From contig CM064480.1 of the NCBI GenBank assembly GCA_032716605.1, positions 46,073,900-46,137,899 on the forward strand: a stretch of DNA of 64,000 bases. Reading direction: 5' to 3'. Position numbers and translations under genes: made by a program. Numbering within the stretch: the first letter of the stretch is position 1; every line of letters starts with the position of its first letter. The notes under the pieces are model-generated. The model saw only the letters and a program-made list of their open reading frames with translations. It did no database searches and was not told the origin of the DNA. This document shows positions 1 to 10,954 of the stretch, in pieces. This stretch comes from Paralithodes platypus. Its lineage: Eukaryota > Arthropoda > Malacostraca > Decapoda > Lithodidae.

Positions 1-178
1 TCACCCATAATCAGTCTTTCCCTCTTCCTATGACTTAAATTGCTTCAAACTCCGTGTGTCCAGGTATTTTGGCTCGAACATCCCTTGATTTTGGCCCTGT
101 CACTCTCTCAACTCTGGGGGAGGCACACGCCAGAGGCAGTTCTGCCTTTTGTCTCCCTCACTCACATATAACAAAATA
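1..178 (+). mobile_element. 3' end of a Jockey/I-type LINE copy
   Basis: The segment is nearly identical to 28,203-28,380, the 3' end of the better-preserved LINE copy. It carries the last codons of the reverse-transcriptase ORF (SYDLNCFKLRVS-like) and a short 3' UTR with the CTCTGGGGGAGGCA and GCCTTTTGTCTCCCTC words. The 5' part lies outside the window. It abuts a piggyBac-like MITE end, the same pairing as at 63.2-63.8 kb. Confidence 0.85.
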
Positions 179-185
179 TATATAA

Positions 186-244
186 AACGTCTCAATGTAG
201 CTGCAATCAAATAAAAAAGACGTGAACGGTACTGAACGGGTTAA
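186..244. mobile_element. Right end of a piggyBac-like MITE
   Basis: The sequence runs from a GTCTCAATGTAGCTG word to a terminal GAACGGGTTAA. It matches the right end of the MITEs at 987-2209, 25,334-25,548 and 63,117-63,771. The left half is missing or outside the window, probably separated by the adjacent LINE insertion. Confidence 0.65.
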
Positions 245-532
245 AAAACAGAAAACAAAGACACACACAGCTTAATATTTCCGTGCATCCCTTCCAAGGA
301 GTTTTCACATCTGGACCACCCAAAGTTTTCAAATATTTGGGATGTTTTCGCTTGGTCCGCATGAGTAAGCGTTTGGTATTTTTCACCAGCGACCCCCTAC
401 CCACACAAGTCCGGCCATTCCTCTGTAAATATATAAATACATACATAATAAAAAGAGATGCAAGTACATGTCTCTTTCTCTCTCTTATATTCACCTACAG
501 TAAGTATGGTATCTTTGTATATATTTCCCTGC
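245..532. other. Unassigned AT-rich stretch
   Basis: No convincing coding potential, tRNA or repeat match to the rest of the window was seen. Short open frames on both strands look random. Confidence 0.5.
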
Positions 533-661
<129 letters not shown>

Positions 662-739
662 CTCAGACGCAATATTATATTTCGTAAAAGCTACATACTG
701 TAGAACTTTGTACATAGTAAGAGGAGTGTGATACACAAT

Positions 740-986
740 CATGATCTCATAGTTAGCTCGCGGGTTAGAATAAAAGTAATTCTAGATTTTACTGCGTCAA
801 TGTGATTTCCAATTACCGGTAAGCATTCTATATTATAAATATTCAATAAAATATTCTTCACTTCCTTCATCAAATATATGCTCTCGTCATTATTTAGTAC
901 AAATTTCCTTAGAAATATACAAGGCTCCATCATACATCTGTGAGCAAAACGTATTTTTTGCCAATTAACTAGATGAGTGAATGTCA
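740..986 (-). pseudogene. LINE reverse-transcriptase C-terminus, distal half
   Basis: Minus-strand reading gives LMTFTHLVNWQKIRFAHR and onward, which continues the C-terminal LINE protein found at 2,210-2,525 once the MITE at 987-2,209 is taken out. The join is at TTAA and needs a one-base frame correction. It is the tail of an old LINE-type polymerase, after the palm domain. The clade cannot be fixed from so short a piece. The two halves have the same strand and order, which strongly supports a single interrupted copy. Confidence 0.6.
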
Positions 987-2209
987 TTAACCCCTTCTGT
1001 ACCGGTGACGTCTTCTGTAATTGTTTTCAGATAGATTTAGACGATTTTATGTAGCCTAAGAAGGATATATGGTAGCTAAAAGGGTTAATTGAGATAGTCT
1101 ATAGCTTTTTAATTGATCGACTTCCTTCCTATGTTGAATCTATCTATCTATCTATCTATATGCTCAGGCCCAATCCCCATTTTGGGGGTAGCCGACTCAA
1201 GACAGAGCAAGAACAGGGAAAACACAAAAACAACATAAAACAAAAAAATAAACACAGATAAAAAACACAAACTCACACACATCCAGGTCACCCAGGAGAA
1301 GACCCAGAGACCAGGGTTACCAAGGTCGCTCCAGCACTCCCCCGGCCCCTGACCACCCGGAGAGGTTCCGATCTCGGCAGGCAGACATGCAGCGGAGCCA
1401 AAGCCACAAGCCCTCCCACCACACTTCCAGGCACACCCTTCATATTAATCGTCTCCCCGGGCCAGGCGCCTGATGGACTATTATCTAGTCGAACTTGCGC
1501 CCGACCCCTTACTCCAAATGACCACGTGTTCACTCAACTATTCACAAGCATTCTCCATTCACTCCTGTCCACCACCACTTCCCCTGCCTGATCTATAGTC
1601 ATTCCTCTATCATCCAAAGCCTTTCTTACACAGTCTCTCCATCTCAATGGGGGTCTTCCTGCCCTTCTATCTCCCCTTGTACCTGACTCACATATTCTTT
1701 GTAAGCCTTTCATCTCCCATTCGTTCAACATGACCATACCAGCTCAGCACCCTTCTGTCCACTCTGGCTGACAAATGTTCCTGCTGCCCCACTCTCCTAC
1801 GTATCTCTTCATTCCTCAATCTGTCTCTACGAGTAACTCCACACATACTCCTCAAGCAGCTCATCTCCATCACATCCATCCCTCTTTTCTCCTTTTTCTT
1901 CAGAGCCCATGTCTCAGCCCCATACATCACTGTTGGCACAACAATTCCTTGATACAGTGCACTTTTTACTTTCACTCCGAGATTTCTCGTCTTCCACATA
2001 CTTCCCATTGCTCCGAATACCTTCCTTCCTTCACACACTCTGTTTTACCTCCACTTCCATACCTCCACTCCTGCTTATCGTTCCTCCTAGATATTTAAAA
2101 CACTCTACTTGTTCCAATATTTCCCCATGTTAAATGATATGTTGAATGATATCGTCTAATAGTAGCCAAAATAAAGTGAAAAGTACGTCACCGGTACAGA
2201 AGGGGTTAA
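987..2209. mobile_element. piggyBac-like MITE with nested LINE
   Basis: TTAA at 987-990 and at 2,206-2,209 flank inverted ends starting CCCCTTCTGTACCGGTGACG and its complement. The TTAA duplication with CCC...GGG termini is the signature of piggyBac-superfamily elements. No transposase is present, so it is non-autonomous. About 220 bp of MITE sequence is split by an RTE-like LINE (1,140-2,137). The interior is foldback-like: TTAGACGATTTTATG near the left and ATCGTCTAAT near the right. Confidence 0.85.
1140..2137 (-). mobile_element. RTE-like LINE, 5'-truncated (family 1)
   Basis: The minus strand carries the reverse-transcriptase C-terminus (YGAETWALKKK, then MSCLRSMCGVTRRDRLR, then VLSWYGHVERMG and GRPPLRWRDCV), a 3' UTR, and a (TAGA)n tail at its 3' end (left side). 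A perfect 10-bp target duplication TATGTTGAAT lies at 1,130-1,139 and 2,138-2,147. The YGAETW and WYGHV..RM modules and a microsatellite tail instead of poly-A fit RTE-type LINEs. It is almost identical to the copy at 60.4-61.9 kb, so insertion was recent. Confidence 0.85.
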
Positions 2210-2525
2210 CCCTGCTATATATCACATGCTCTGTGGTTGCTCGCCGAGTATTTAAGTTTAACAATCTTCTTAATGGCTTTGTGGTATTCCACTGCAAATT
2301 TCTTTAGAGGAATATCATACCGCTTATTGGAAAACCATAATTCTGTACCATAAAAACTTAAGCAATAACTATTAAATAGTTGAATAAAAACATTAACATT
2401 GACATTAGGGAATTTGCGTAAAATACAGTTAAATTCGTTATAAAAATTATTTCTAGTCCATATAATATCTTTATCATTATTAAGTTTATCAATATTAATA
2501 GATCCTAAGTACTTGTGTTCACGTC
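2210..2525 (-). pseudogene. LINE reverse-transcriptase C-terminus, proximal half
   Basis: Minus-strand translation is open for about 105 codons and reads KYLGSINIDKLNN, then LFNSYCLSFYGTELWF, then KKFAVEYHKAIKKIVKL and SNHRACDI. KYLG and YGTELW are typical post-palm LINE motifs. There is no start codon, so the piece is an internal fragment. It continues at 740-986 beyond the MITE insertion. Confidence 0.65.
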
Positions 2526-3125
2526 CATAGATAGATACATAAATAGATGAATAAATATAGATAGATAGATATTGCTACTGGTGTATTTTACTGATTCTAT
2601 AAACTTATGCTCGAGTATAGTCAGGGTATTATATTGTGTAATAGCTGCATCTCTTCGAATTAGTTATTCTGTAGCTTTACTGCTTCATAACACATTTGAA
2701 CGGGCAGTTGATAACAGAACCACCTTCTAGACGTGTAGACGAGTAAACACACTTAAAATCAAAAGCACAAATCATAATTTGTAAAAGTACCTCATTACTT
2801 GGCACCGATTATCCTTCTATAGTCCCATCCGGGTGGATGGGAAACCTTATACAAATCTTTACAATGTCTAGCGACCCACCACTGTTGAAAAATTGTGCTA
2901 AAATACACATAGAGGACCTCGGAGTCAGACGTACCGTTAAGGGGAGACTGACCGTTATTTTGGGCCATTTTTGGTGTTAGATGGTTATATTTTGTAAATT
3001 GACCCTCTACTTCCAGGGATCTTCCGTGAGAAGCTATGCTAATTAGTCTTGGATTCGAACATACAGAATGTTTGTCTGTCTGTCTGTAAAATACAATTGA
3101 GAAAGGCGTCGTCTGATCGAAAGGG
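2526..3125. other. Unassigned stretch
   Basis: A short GATA-rich patch lies at 2,526-2,572. The rest holds no recognised gene or repeat. Confidence 0.5.
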
Positions 3126-3169
3126 TTAACGTGAGTAATTTGTCAAAACAACTTTTTGGGAGTTTTCAC

Positions 3170-3600
3170 TTTGTGTACTTTTGGAGGTGGGGGAGGAGGG
3201 AAGGGGGAGGTGGTGGGCATGATTGATTGCTAACACTACTTTTGGCGACGCAACAGCTGTGGTCATTGCCAAGAGGGGATGGGGGGGGGGACAGGGGGGA
3301 ATAGGGTGAGGGAAGACAAGGGAGAAGAGAGAGGAGACGGGCAGAGAGAAGGGGAAGAATGACAGAAAATAGAAGATGATAACACATGAGAGGAGGTAGG
3401 GGGGAAGAGGAGGAGAAATGGAATGAGGGTAGAAAAGAGGAGGAGGAGGAGGAAGGGGAAGGAAGGAATGAAATATCAAAACACGAGATATAGGGAAATA
3501 AAAAGAAACAACAGAGGGAGGAAAATGTTTCGAATAAATGCGGAGAGGTAGGAGGTATGAAGAACAGAGAATAAAGGAGTACAATGGAAAACAAGCAACA
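3170..3600. repeat. Purine-rich low-complexity tract
   Basis: The plus strand is dominated by GGGGA, GAGGAG and GGGAAGA words, including a G run near 3,280-3,300. The long minus-strand open frames rich in Pro, Ser, Leu and Phe are composition artefacts. Confidence 0.85.
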
Positions 3601-3810
3601 AGAGTTTGCTTATAACTAAACTACCTATCCTTTGTGAAAGCAGGAATGGATAGCACACTATAAAGCGGTACTATTTGTTTGTAAACGTAGTTAAGCATTT
3701 TGTTTTCCATCTCCTATTATTTATGTACATCAAACATGTTAAATACAAATAATGTTTATTTTTACACCCTACCGTGGAAAGACTCCGGATACACCACGCC
3801 TGTCCGGACC

Positions 3811-4251
3811 TCATACAGTGGCATGGGCCAGTCGTACTGAGCTCATGACGTTGGTGGCATTGCCCCGGAGGATAGCCATCCCTAGCCTTTTCTTGAGCCA
3901 GAGGGTTTCCCGGGGTTTTCCTGAAACTTCTCTGATTTTACGGCCTATTTCATTCACCATATTGAGGGTGGTAGGGCCGAAGACTCCTGAAGTTTCGAAT
4001 GCCAGCGGCTCGAACTGATGACTTCTGGCGATGATTTGATATTTTTCCCGCTTTCTACTTTCTGCTATCTGGGCGGCTTCACCTGCTTCGTTGGCGCTTC
4101 TGGTGATTTTGGTTATTGAGAAAGTGTCAACACATGTGGTATCCCACACGAGGCACCGGCCACTCTTGTAAGGGAAAGTGGTCATCCCATCTGGCCGTTT
4201 GCCGTCTTCTCTGAGAAGTTCATGTGGTTCAAGGATTGATGCACGGATAGA
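3811..4251 (-). pseudogene. Transposon-derived nuclease-like domain fragment
   Basis: The minus strand is open for about 145 codons. It reads EPHELLREDGKRPDGMTTFP, then GRCLVWDTTCVDTF, and later RKREKY, FEPLAFETSGVFGP and RLGMAILRGNA. I recognise this as the C-terminal module of retroelement proteins common in aquatic invertebrates and arthropods, with a RPDG...WD..C.DT pattern compatible with a restriction-endonuclease-like fold. No polymerase domain is visible beside it, so it is an isolated fragment. The nuclease assignment is inference; membership in a transposon protein family is firmer. Confidence 0.6.
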
Positions 4252-6365
4252 TTATATATTTATCTAATTGATTTTTGAACATTTGAACAGTACTACACTT
4301 CATAAAACTACTAAGTACTCCATTCCATAAGTTTACCACTCGATTTAAAAATATATGCTTTGGCTCATGTGAGTGAAAACAGTTTCCGATTATCTTTCAA
4401 CCATATCTTCTAGTGTAATTTAAATGATCAAACACTGTCAACAAATACAAGGGGAAGGTGGTGGTCGAGAGGAGTCAGACCATTCACGTAGCCTAAACCC
4501 TTCAAACAGCCCAAAGAGATCACATACCCTACCTTACACCACCATCGACGTCAGTAAGTGCGTTGCCACCAGCATCTCCCCCTTCTATTTGTTGACAATG
4601 TTTGGTATTTGTTGACAGCCATATTGTCAATACCTTTAATAATATTAAACACTTGAATCCCTTCTTAGCGTGCGCTTTGTAAAATTAAAGAGATTTAACT
4701 ATTTTAGACGTTCTTTGTATGACTTATTACTTGGTCTAGGAATCATTGCTAATCTCTGCTTTATTCTCTCCAGTTTATGTCCTTTTGATAATATGAATAC
4801 CAAAAATGTACACAGTATTCCAGATGGGGGCGCACCAAAGAATTATGTAAAGTGAGAAAAACATTTTTCGAATAGATATTCAAACAATCTTTCAATGAAG
4901 CTAATAATACTTCGGAACATTGTTGGTTGGGTTTATATTACTTGATATTGTTACTCTTAAGTATATTTATTTATCAATGTTCAGGAGTTGACTGCCATTC
5001 ATTGAGTTGTTTGATTTTTCGTTTTTGTATCCTATATGTAGTACTTTACATTTATCAGTATTGAAACTCATTTGCCAGGTTTGGGCCCAATTTGCTAATT
5101 CATCTAAATTGTTTCAGATTTTATAAACATGCAAGGGTCACTATGATCACTATTTTGGCATCATCTGCAAATTCGTAAATTGCAAATGCAAGATAATCAT
5201 GGATGTCCTTGATATGAATTAAGACAAGTACAGGACCAAGCACTGAGCCCTGGGGCACACCATTTGTGAAATTTTTCCTGTCCAAGTCTTTATAATTTAT
5301 TAATACTCATTGCTCACTCCCACCAACCCAAGTTTCATTTAAAGTTTCCATTGAAGTATGCACCTTTCTATGCTATGAAATTATAATTTTATCATGGGAT
5401 GCTTGTGGGGAACTTTGTCGAAGGCTTTCTGGAAATCAAGGTAGACAATGTCAACGGCTTTGCTTTCGTCATACATTTAGAGATATTGTGAAGAAAGTTA
5501 AGGAGATTTGTCAAACATGAACGCTTGTTTCGGAAACCATGCTGTGATTCTTTTATAATTTTCTTTTCTTCTAAATGGCTTACAAATTTATCTCTGATGA
5601 TCGTTTCGCGCAATTTACATATGATAAAAGTCAAGCTGATCAGATGATAGTTGCAAGGTAGTGATTTGTTGCCATTTTATAAGACTGGTGTTACATTAGC
5701 TAATTTCCATTCTTTAGGGGGTACATTGTCAGTCTGCATTGTATTGTTACAAAGTAGTATTAATGGTTTTGTTATAATTATGCTCTCTTAATTCTTTCAA
5801 CACTTTTGGAGAAATAGTATCGGGTTCAGGGTTTTTATTTGACTTGAGTTTGTTAATGCTGCTTAGCACATACATATCTGTAATTACAATATAACTTAGA
5901 ATGTCATTATTGCTAATTACATCAGGTGTGGCAAGTGGAATCAAATTCAAATCTTATGTAAAGACTGATGTAAACAGTTATTGAGACTATTTCTCATTTG
6001 GAACAAGATCTCCATATTTATTAGTTAGAGGTCAGATTTGTGAAGTTATCACCTTTTTACTTCTATAAAGCCATATAATTCTTTTGGGTTTGACTTACTT
6101 AAGTTTGCAGAATGGGATTCCAAATTTTTCTTACGAAGTGAAATACGTTTTTTGGGGCTTTTCGTCGGAGAGTAAGATAACTTAACCTGTCTGATTCATT
6201 CTTTGTTCTACTGAAAGTGTTGTGGACATTTTAATTATTATGCTTACTATAATATTTTTTTTCTTCTGTATTCCACCATATAGGCTTATTGTTTCGATTT
6301 GAGCGACGATTTTTCATAGGGATGCAAGAATCTATGGCGTTATTATATAGTTCTGAGAAAAAAAT
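4252..6365 (-). mobile_element. Decayed CR1-like LINE
   Basis: Reading 5' to 3' on the minus strand one meets a linker (AIDSCIPMKNRRSNRNNKPI), then IKESQHGFRNKRSCLTNLL, a frameshifted version of the LDFQKAFDKVPH motif, GVPQGSVLGPVLVLIHIKDI, the catalytic box FADDAKIVI near 5,145-5,165, then WQMSFNTDKCKVLHIG, LVRPHLEYCV and finally LNRVVNLWNGVLSSF. This order is that of CR1-group LINE reverse transcriptases. Many stops and frameshifts show that it is long dead. The endonuclease part is missing. An ACOT13-like exon scrap at 4,434-4,496 lies inside its 3' end. Confidence 0.85.
4434..4496 (+). pseudogene. ACOT13-like last-exon fragment
   Basis: Twenty codons plus a stop read TVNKYKGKVVVERSQTIHVA. 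This matches NKDTGEVLVKGSQTIHIA of the last exon at 29,597-29,786, and a 20-base core is identical to the complement of the copy near 28,440. It is in the opposite orientation to the other copies and inside the CR1-like LINE remnant. Too short to be functional. Confidence 0.6.
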
Positions 6366-6517
6366 CCAGGAGAGAACCGAACATGAGAAGAGTTGGAGGA
6401 AGAGGGTTGGGGTAAAAGAGAGAAGGGATGGAGGGAGGGAATAAAGCGAGGGGAAGAGGAAAGGGAAGAAAAGAAAGAGGAATTGATGAACAAACATGAG
6501 AGATGGGGAAATAAAGT
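6366..6517. repeat. Purine-rich tract
   Basis: GA-rich plus strand with GGAAGAGGG and GGAGGGAGGG words. No gene seen. Confidence 0.7.
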
Positions 6518-6852
6518 TAAGGGGATTGACCTGCCTTTTTCTCTTTCTTGGTTGTATCCATTCAGTCTACTGTTTTAAGGCATTAACCCCATCCAGGTGT
6601 CGATTTTATCCAGGCGAGCGATAGCGAGCCAGCATTTTATGGAGAAATCGAGCTTCGCCGGAGTCATTTTTCTATAAAAAAATGTACACATTTTGCCAGC
6701 TGTCTAACTCATTATCCAAAATATGGTGGCTGGCTATCGCTCGCCTGGTATAAATCGACAACTGGATGGGGATAAACATCTTAAAACAGTAGGCTGAATG
6801 GGGCCAAATAGATACAACCCAGAGAGAGAAAAAAAGCAGGTCAACCCCCAAT
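6518..6852. mobile_element. Foldback MITE, type B
   Basis: Inverted arms of about 110 bp start near TTGACCTGC and GTTGTATCCATTCAG, and meet a core containing CAGGTGTCGATTTTATCC and GGCGAGCGATAGCGAGCC. The right arm is their complement. A related element lies at 38,895-39,262. No ORF; non-autonomous. Confidence 0.8.
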
Positions 6853-7080
6853 AAAGCAACAAAGCTAGGAAATGAAGTGGGTAGAGAGGAGAACGAGGGA
6901 TGTGGAGATGAGGATCAATAGAGTGAAATAAGAAGACAGAGAAGGAGGAAGGGGAAGAAAGGAAAAGAGGAAATCACGTATGTGAGGTGGGAAAATCTAA
7001 TAAAATAAGATATGAGAAAAATGGAAGAAGGGGGCGGGGGGGGGGGGATAGGGTGAAGGAACGTGGACATTGAGGGTTTG
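6853..7080. repeat. Purine-rich tract with G run
   Basis: GA-rich DNA with an almost pure G run at about 7,029-7,048, resembling 3,170-3,600. No gene seen. Confidence 0.7.
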
Positions 7081-7260
7081 AGTGGGTTCGAAGTATGTCA
7101 CAGTGATTCAGTAATAAAGTTTACTGGGTCTTATAATTTTAATATGACCAGGTAGCTGGCGATAACGTTCATCAATTAATGTCTTTGGTGAAGGGAGCCC
7201 TTAAGTGCTCCACTTCAAATTGTGTTTCTATTCATTCTGTCAACTTTTTAAAGTTCATTT

Positions 7261-7326
7261 TTATAAGGTTAAGGTGCTCCTCAACGTCCAGACGTTGATC
7301 AGCACTTCCTCGTTGGGTTTATTTCT
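7261..7326 (-). pseudogene. ACOT13-like last-exon fragment
   Basis: The minus strand reads PNEEVLINVWTLRSTLTL then stop, matching KTQEDVLINAWTLKSTRTLA of the exon at 29,597-29,786. Its upstream flank (AATAAACCC preceded by GGAAGTAAT) matches the copy at 28.4-28.6 kb, so the two share a common origin. It is cut off just after the TLRST motif. Confidence 0.6.
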
Positions 7327-7380
7327 ATTACTTCCATTATATTGATTCTTCTTCTTCCTTTTCCTCTTCTTCATATTATT

Positions 7381-8260
7381 AGGGGTTCGACCCCTACGGG
7401 AAACCCCTATTGTAATCATTAAACCCACTTATTCATCCAAATTCTTTTTACACGCCGGTTTTGACGCAATAACTCCAGAACCGCTTTTTGGATCGGGATC
7501 AAACTTTCACAAGAGGTGCGTTTTTGTATTGGGCAACTTTTGATATGCTAAACATCCGGCATGGCGGCCAAACAGGTCCGTGGCAGCCGATTTCCCGAAA
7601 AATTTGACGCCTAAATACCGTCTCTCCCACTCATAGGAAATGATTGGGCTTTGGCATATGGACACTACTAATGCTCCGCAAATGTTATAGAGAAGGTTTT
7701 GCTTTTGCACATGGGTTTTTTTCCGGCAATCTTGAAAAAAACTCAAATTCCACTTAAAATTCCACATATTGAAAACTACGCCGATGATCAAAGCCATGTT
7801 TGCGTAGTTGGGTGAGGCTCGCGATTCCGAACGTTTTGATACCAAAAGAATATAAATGGGTGGAATAGTTTGGCCGCAGCATTGAAAACTGTCTATTCTT
7901 AAATTACTTTAAAACCGTATTCGCTACCCACACAAAGTTTACCGTCTACGGTCTATAGGCTTCCACGCATCCCCCAGTTTTGCTTAATAACATAGTCGAT
8001 TTATTATTCAGATCTATTATTTTTTTTTTATTTAATTCTCTCAAAACAGTTTGAGTCCCTACGAATTCCACCAATTATTTAGCCAACCCTACCTATACAT
8101 ACCTACCCTACCAAATAATAATGATAATTCAAATATATTTTTGGTGAATAACAGAGTATTGGCTAAGGTGTTTAACAATTCCTCCCTTTGCCAAATGCTT
8201 TGTTTAATAACAAAGTTCTAGACCTTCAAAATTTTGACAATTTTTTGGTGTGGTGTGACT
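7381..8260. repeat. Unclassified 0.9-kb dispersed repeat, copy 1
   Basis: It starts with the self-complementary AGGGGTTCGACCCCTACGGG and is about 95% identical by eye to 10,062-10,945, in the same orientation. A diverged partial copy lies at 8,297-8,475. Both full copies follow a TTA-rich target. Conserved short minus-strand ORFs exist but do not resemble a known transposase. Confidence 0.8.
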
Positions 8261-8296
8261 TACCTTTCCTCCTCCCTCAAACAGCAAGCAACGTTA

Positions 8297-8475
8297 TCAG
8301 GGGTTCAAGTAGTATTGCACGCTTCCATAAAAATATATATAGTCCGGTTTTTAAACAAAAACTCCGGAACTGCTTGTCGGATCGGGACCAAACTTTGACA
8401 CAAGATGCATTTTTGTATTGGGCAACTTTTGATATGATATCCAAAATGGTGGCCAGACACGCCCGTGGCAGCCTT
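8297..8475. repeat. Diverged partial copy of the 0.9-kb repeat
   Basis: It shares GGATCGGGA.CAAACTTT and TTTTTGTATTGGGCAACTTT with the repeats at 7,381 and 10,062, with many substitutions. Confidence 0.65.
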
Positions 8476-8489
8476 TTACACCCAACCCA

Positions 8490-10061
8490 TCTCGTTCTAT
8501 CTAATTTTATGTTGAACTCTATTGTTCTTGATCCCACTATAGGACTCGGTAGCCTATTCCACATATCTACAACTCTGTTACTAAACGAATAGAGGCAGAT
8601 CCCTTACATACCCAGTCTCTCTCTGTCGCTCGTTTGTTTGCACACCGGTACAAATCAGGCAGATCCCTTACACATGCAACTAAGATGAACATGGGAATCT
8701 GCAGAGAGACAAGTGGCCCACAAAAGGCAGATCCCTTTCACATCCAAACCCATTTCGTCCATATGCCTATCTGATTTTATCTTAAAATTCTCTATTGTTC
8801 TTGATCCCTTGAGCACTAGGTAGCCTATTTCACATATCTACGACTCTGTTACGAGAGAGCCAATCACACAGCCAATCTCTCTCTCTCTCTTATTTGCACA
8901 CTTGTACAAATGAGGCAGATCCCTTACATATGCTACCAAGATGAAAATGGGAGTCTGCAGAGAGCCAATTGGCCCACACACGGCAGATCCCTTTCACACC
9001 CAACTCATCTCGTTCTATCAAACTTTATATTGAAGCTCTATTGTTATTGATCCTACTATAGCACTCGGTAGCCTATTCCACATATCTACAACTCTTATAC
9101 CAAGCGAATAGAGACAGATCCCTTACACAGCCAATCTCTTTCTCTCCCGCTCTTGTTTGTTTGCACACCGGTACAAATGAGGCAGATCCCTTACACATGC
9201 AACCAAGATGAAAATGGGAGTCTGCAGAGCCAAGTGGCCCATATAAGGCAGATCCCTTTCACACCCAACCCATCTCATAAACGTTACCTGTTATTTACAC
9301 TACTTACTATACACCCATGTTATCATTATACCTGCAACCAAAACACAATTGTAAGAAATAGGAACATAAGAAAATGGGAGTCTGTAGAGAGCCAATTGGC
9401 CCACACAAGACAGATCCTTTTCACACCCAACCCATCTCATAAAAAACTATCTAATTTATCTCTGTCTTCCTTACATTTATGACATCCTAGTCTCTGTCTC
9501 TCTCACAAATGAGAACATAAGAAAACCGGAGTTTGCAGAGAGGCGATTGGCCCACACATGTCAGATACCTTTCACACCCAATCCATCCCGCGTGCTCTCT
9601 CTCTCTCATATTTATCGCTATCTTTCTTACATTTATGACATCCTATTCTCTCTTGCCATACTCTCTCTCTCCCTCACAAATGAGAACATAAACAAAATAA
9701 GGAAACGGGAGTCTGCAGAGAGCCTATTGACCTACACATGGCAGATCCCTTTCACACCCAACCCATCTCGTTCTATCTAATTTCAAGTTGAAGCTCTATT
9801 GTTCTTGATCCCATTATAGCACTCGGTAGCCTATTCCACATATATACAACTCTGTTACTAAACAAATAGAGGCAGATCCCTTATACAGCCAATCTCTCCC
9901 TCTCTCGCTCATGTTTGTTTGCACAATCTGTTCCTTCTGTAGATTCTCCATGCCCGATAAGTTAAATGATCTTTTGATATCTGTGACACAGCTTTTGTAT
10001 CCAACACAATACCCTGCTTGCAAAACTGCTCGAACCCCGGACAACGTTGCTTGCAACTTTA
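8490..10061 (-). repeat. Tandem array of LINE 3'-end fragments, array A
   Basis: Blocks of 200-400 bp recur with the words GGCAGATCCCTTTCACACCC, GAGTCTGCAGAGAG and CACTCGGTAGCCTATTCCAC. The minus-strand translation of the last word and its neighbours reads RVVDMWNRLPSAIVGSRTIE. This is the WN.LP.. box that closes many CR1/L2-type LINE proteins. The array is therefore built of LINE C-terminus plus 3' UTR units. The same array, with the same terminal 130-bp segment, occurs at 23,699-25,273. Confidence 0.65.
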
Positions 10062-10945
10062 ATTAGGGGTTCGTCCCCTACGGGGAACCCCTATTGTAAT
10101 CATTAAACCCGGTTTTTCATCCAAATTCTTCTTACGCGCCGGTTTCGACGCAATAACTCCAGAACCGCTTTTTGGATCGGGATCAAACTTTCACAGGAGG
10201 TGCGTTTTTGTATTGGGCAACTTTTGATATGCTAAGCATCCGGCATGGCAGCCAAACAGGTCCGTGGCAGCCGATTTCCCGAAAAACTTGACGCCTAAAT
10301 ACCGTCTCTCCCACTCATAGGAAACGACTGGGCTTTGGCATACGGACTCCCCTACTAATGCTCCGCAAATGTTATAGAGAAGGTTTTGCTTTTGCACGTG
10401 GGTTTTTTTCCGGCAATCTTGAGAAAACCTCTAATTCCACTTAAAATTCCACATCTTAAAAACTACGCCGATGATCAAAGCCATGCTTGCGTAGTTGGGT
10501 GAGGCTCGCGATTCCGAACGTTTTGATACCAAAATAATATAAATGGGTGGAATAGTTTGGCCGCAGCTTTGAAAACTGTCTATTCTTAAATGACTTTAAA
10601 ACCGCATTCGCTACCCACACAAAGTTTACTGTCTACAGTCTATAGGCTTCCACACATCCCCCAGTTTTGCTTAATAACATAATCACTTTATTATTCAGAT
10701 CTATTATTTTTTTTTATTTAACTCTCTCAAAACAGTTCGAGTCCCTACGAATTCCACCAATTATTTAGCCAACCTACCTATACATACCTACCCTACCAAA
10801 TAATAATGATAATTCAAATTTATTTTTGGTGAATAACAGAGTATTGGCTAAGGTTTTTAACAATTCCTCCCTTTGCCAAATGCTTAGTTTAATAACAATG
10901 ATATGGACCTTTAAAGTTTTGGCAATTGCCTGTGTGACTCGTATT
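10062..10945. repeat. Unclassified 0.9-kb dispersed repeat, copy 2
   Basis: Direct repeat of 7,381-8,260. Copy 2 sits exactly at the end of array A. The homologous end of array B continues into (TTA)n without the repeat, so copy 2 is an insertion. Confidence 0.8.
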
Positions 10946-10954
10946 TTAACCCTC

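Noticed and set aside
1288..1533. 81-codon ORF conserved in two LINE copies (also 61,489-61,734)
   Set aside because: It is the same frame read on after the polymerase stop into the 3' UTR of near-identical copies; conservation reflects recent copying.
3126..3600. Long Pro/Ser/Leu-rich minus-strand ORFs, and similar ones at 58.2-59.4 kb
   Set aside because: They mirror purine-rich low-complexity DNA or minisatellite units.
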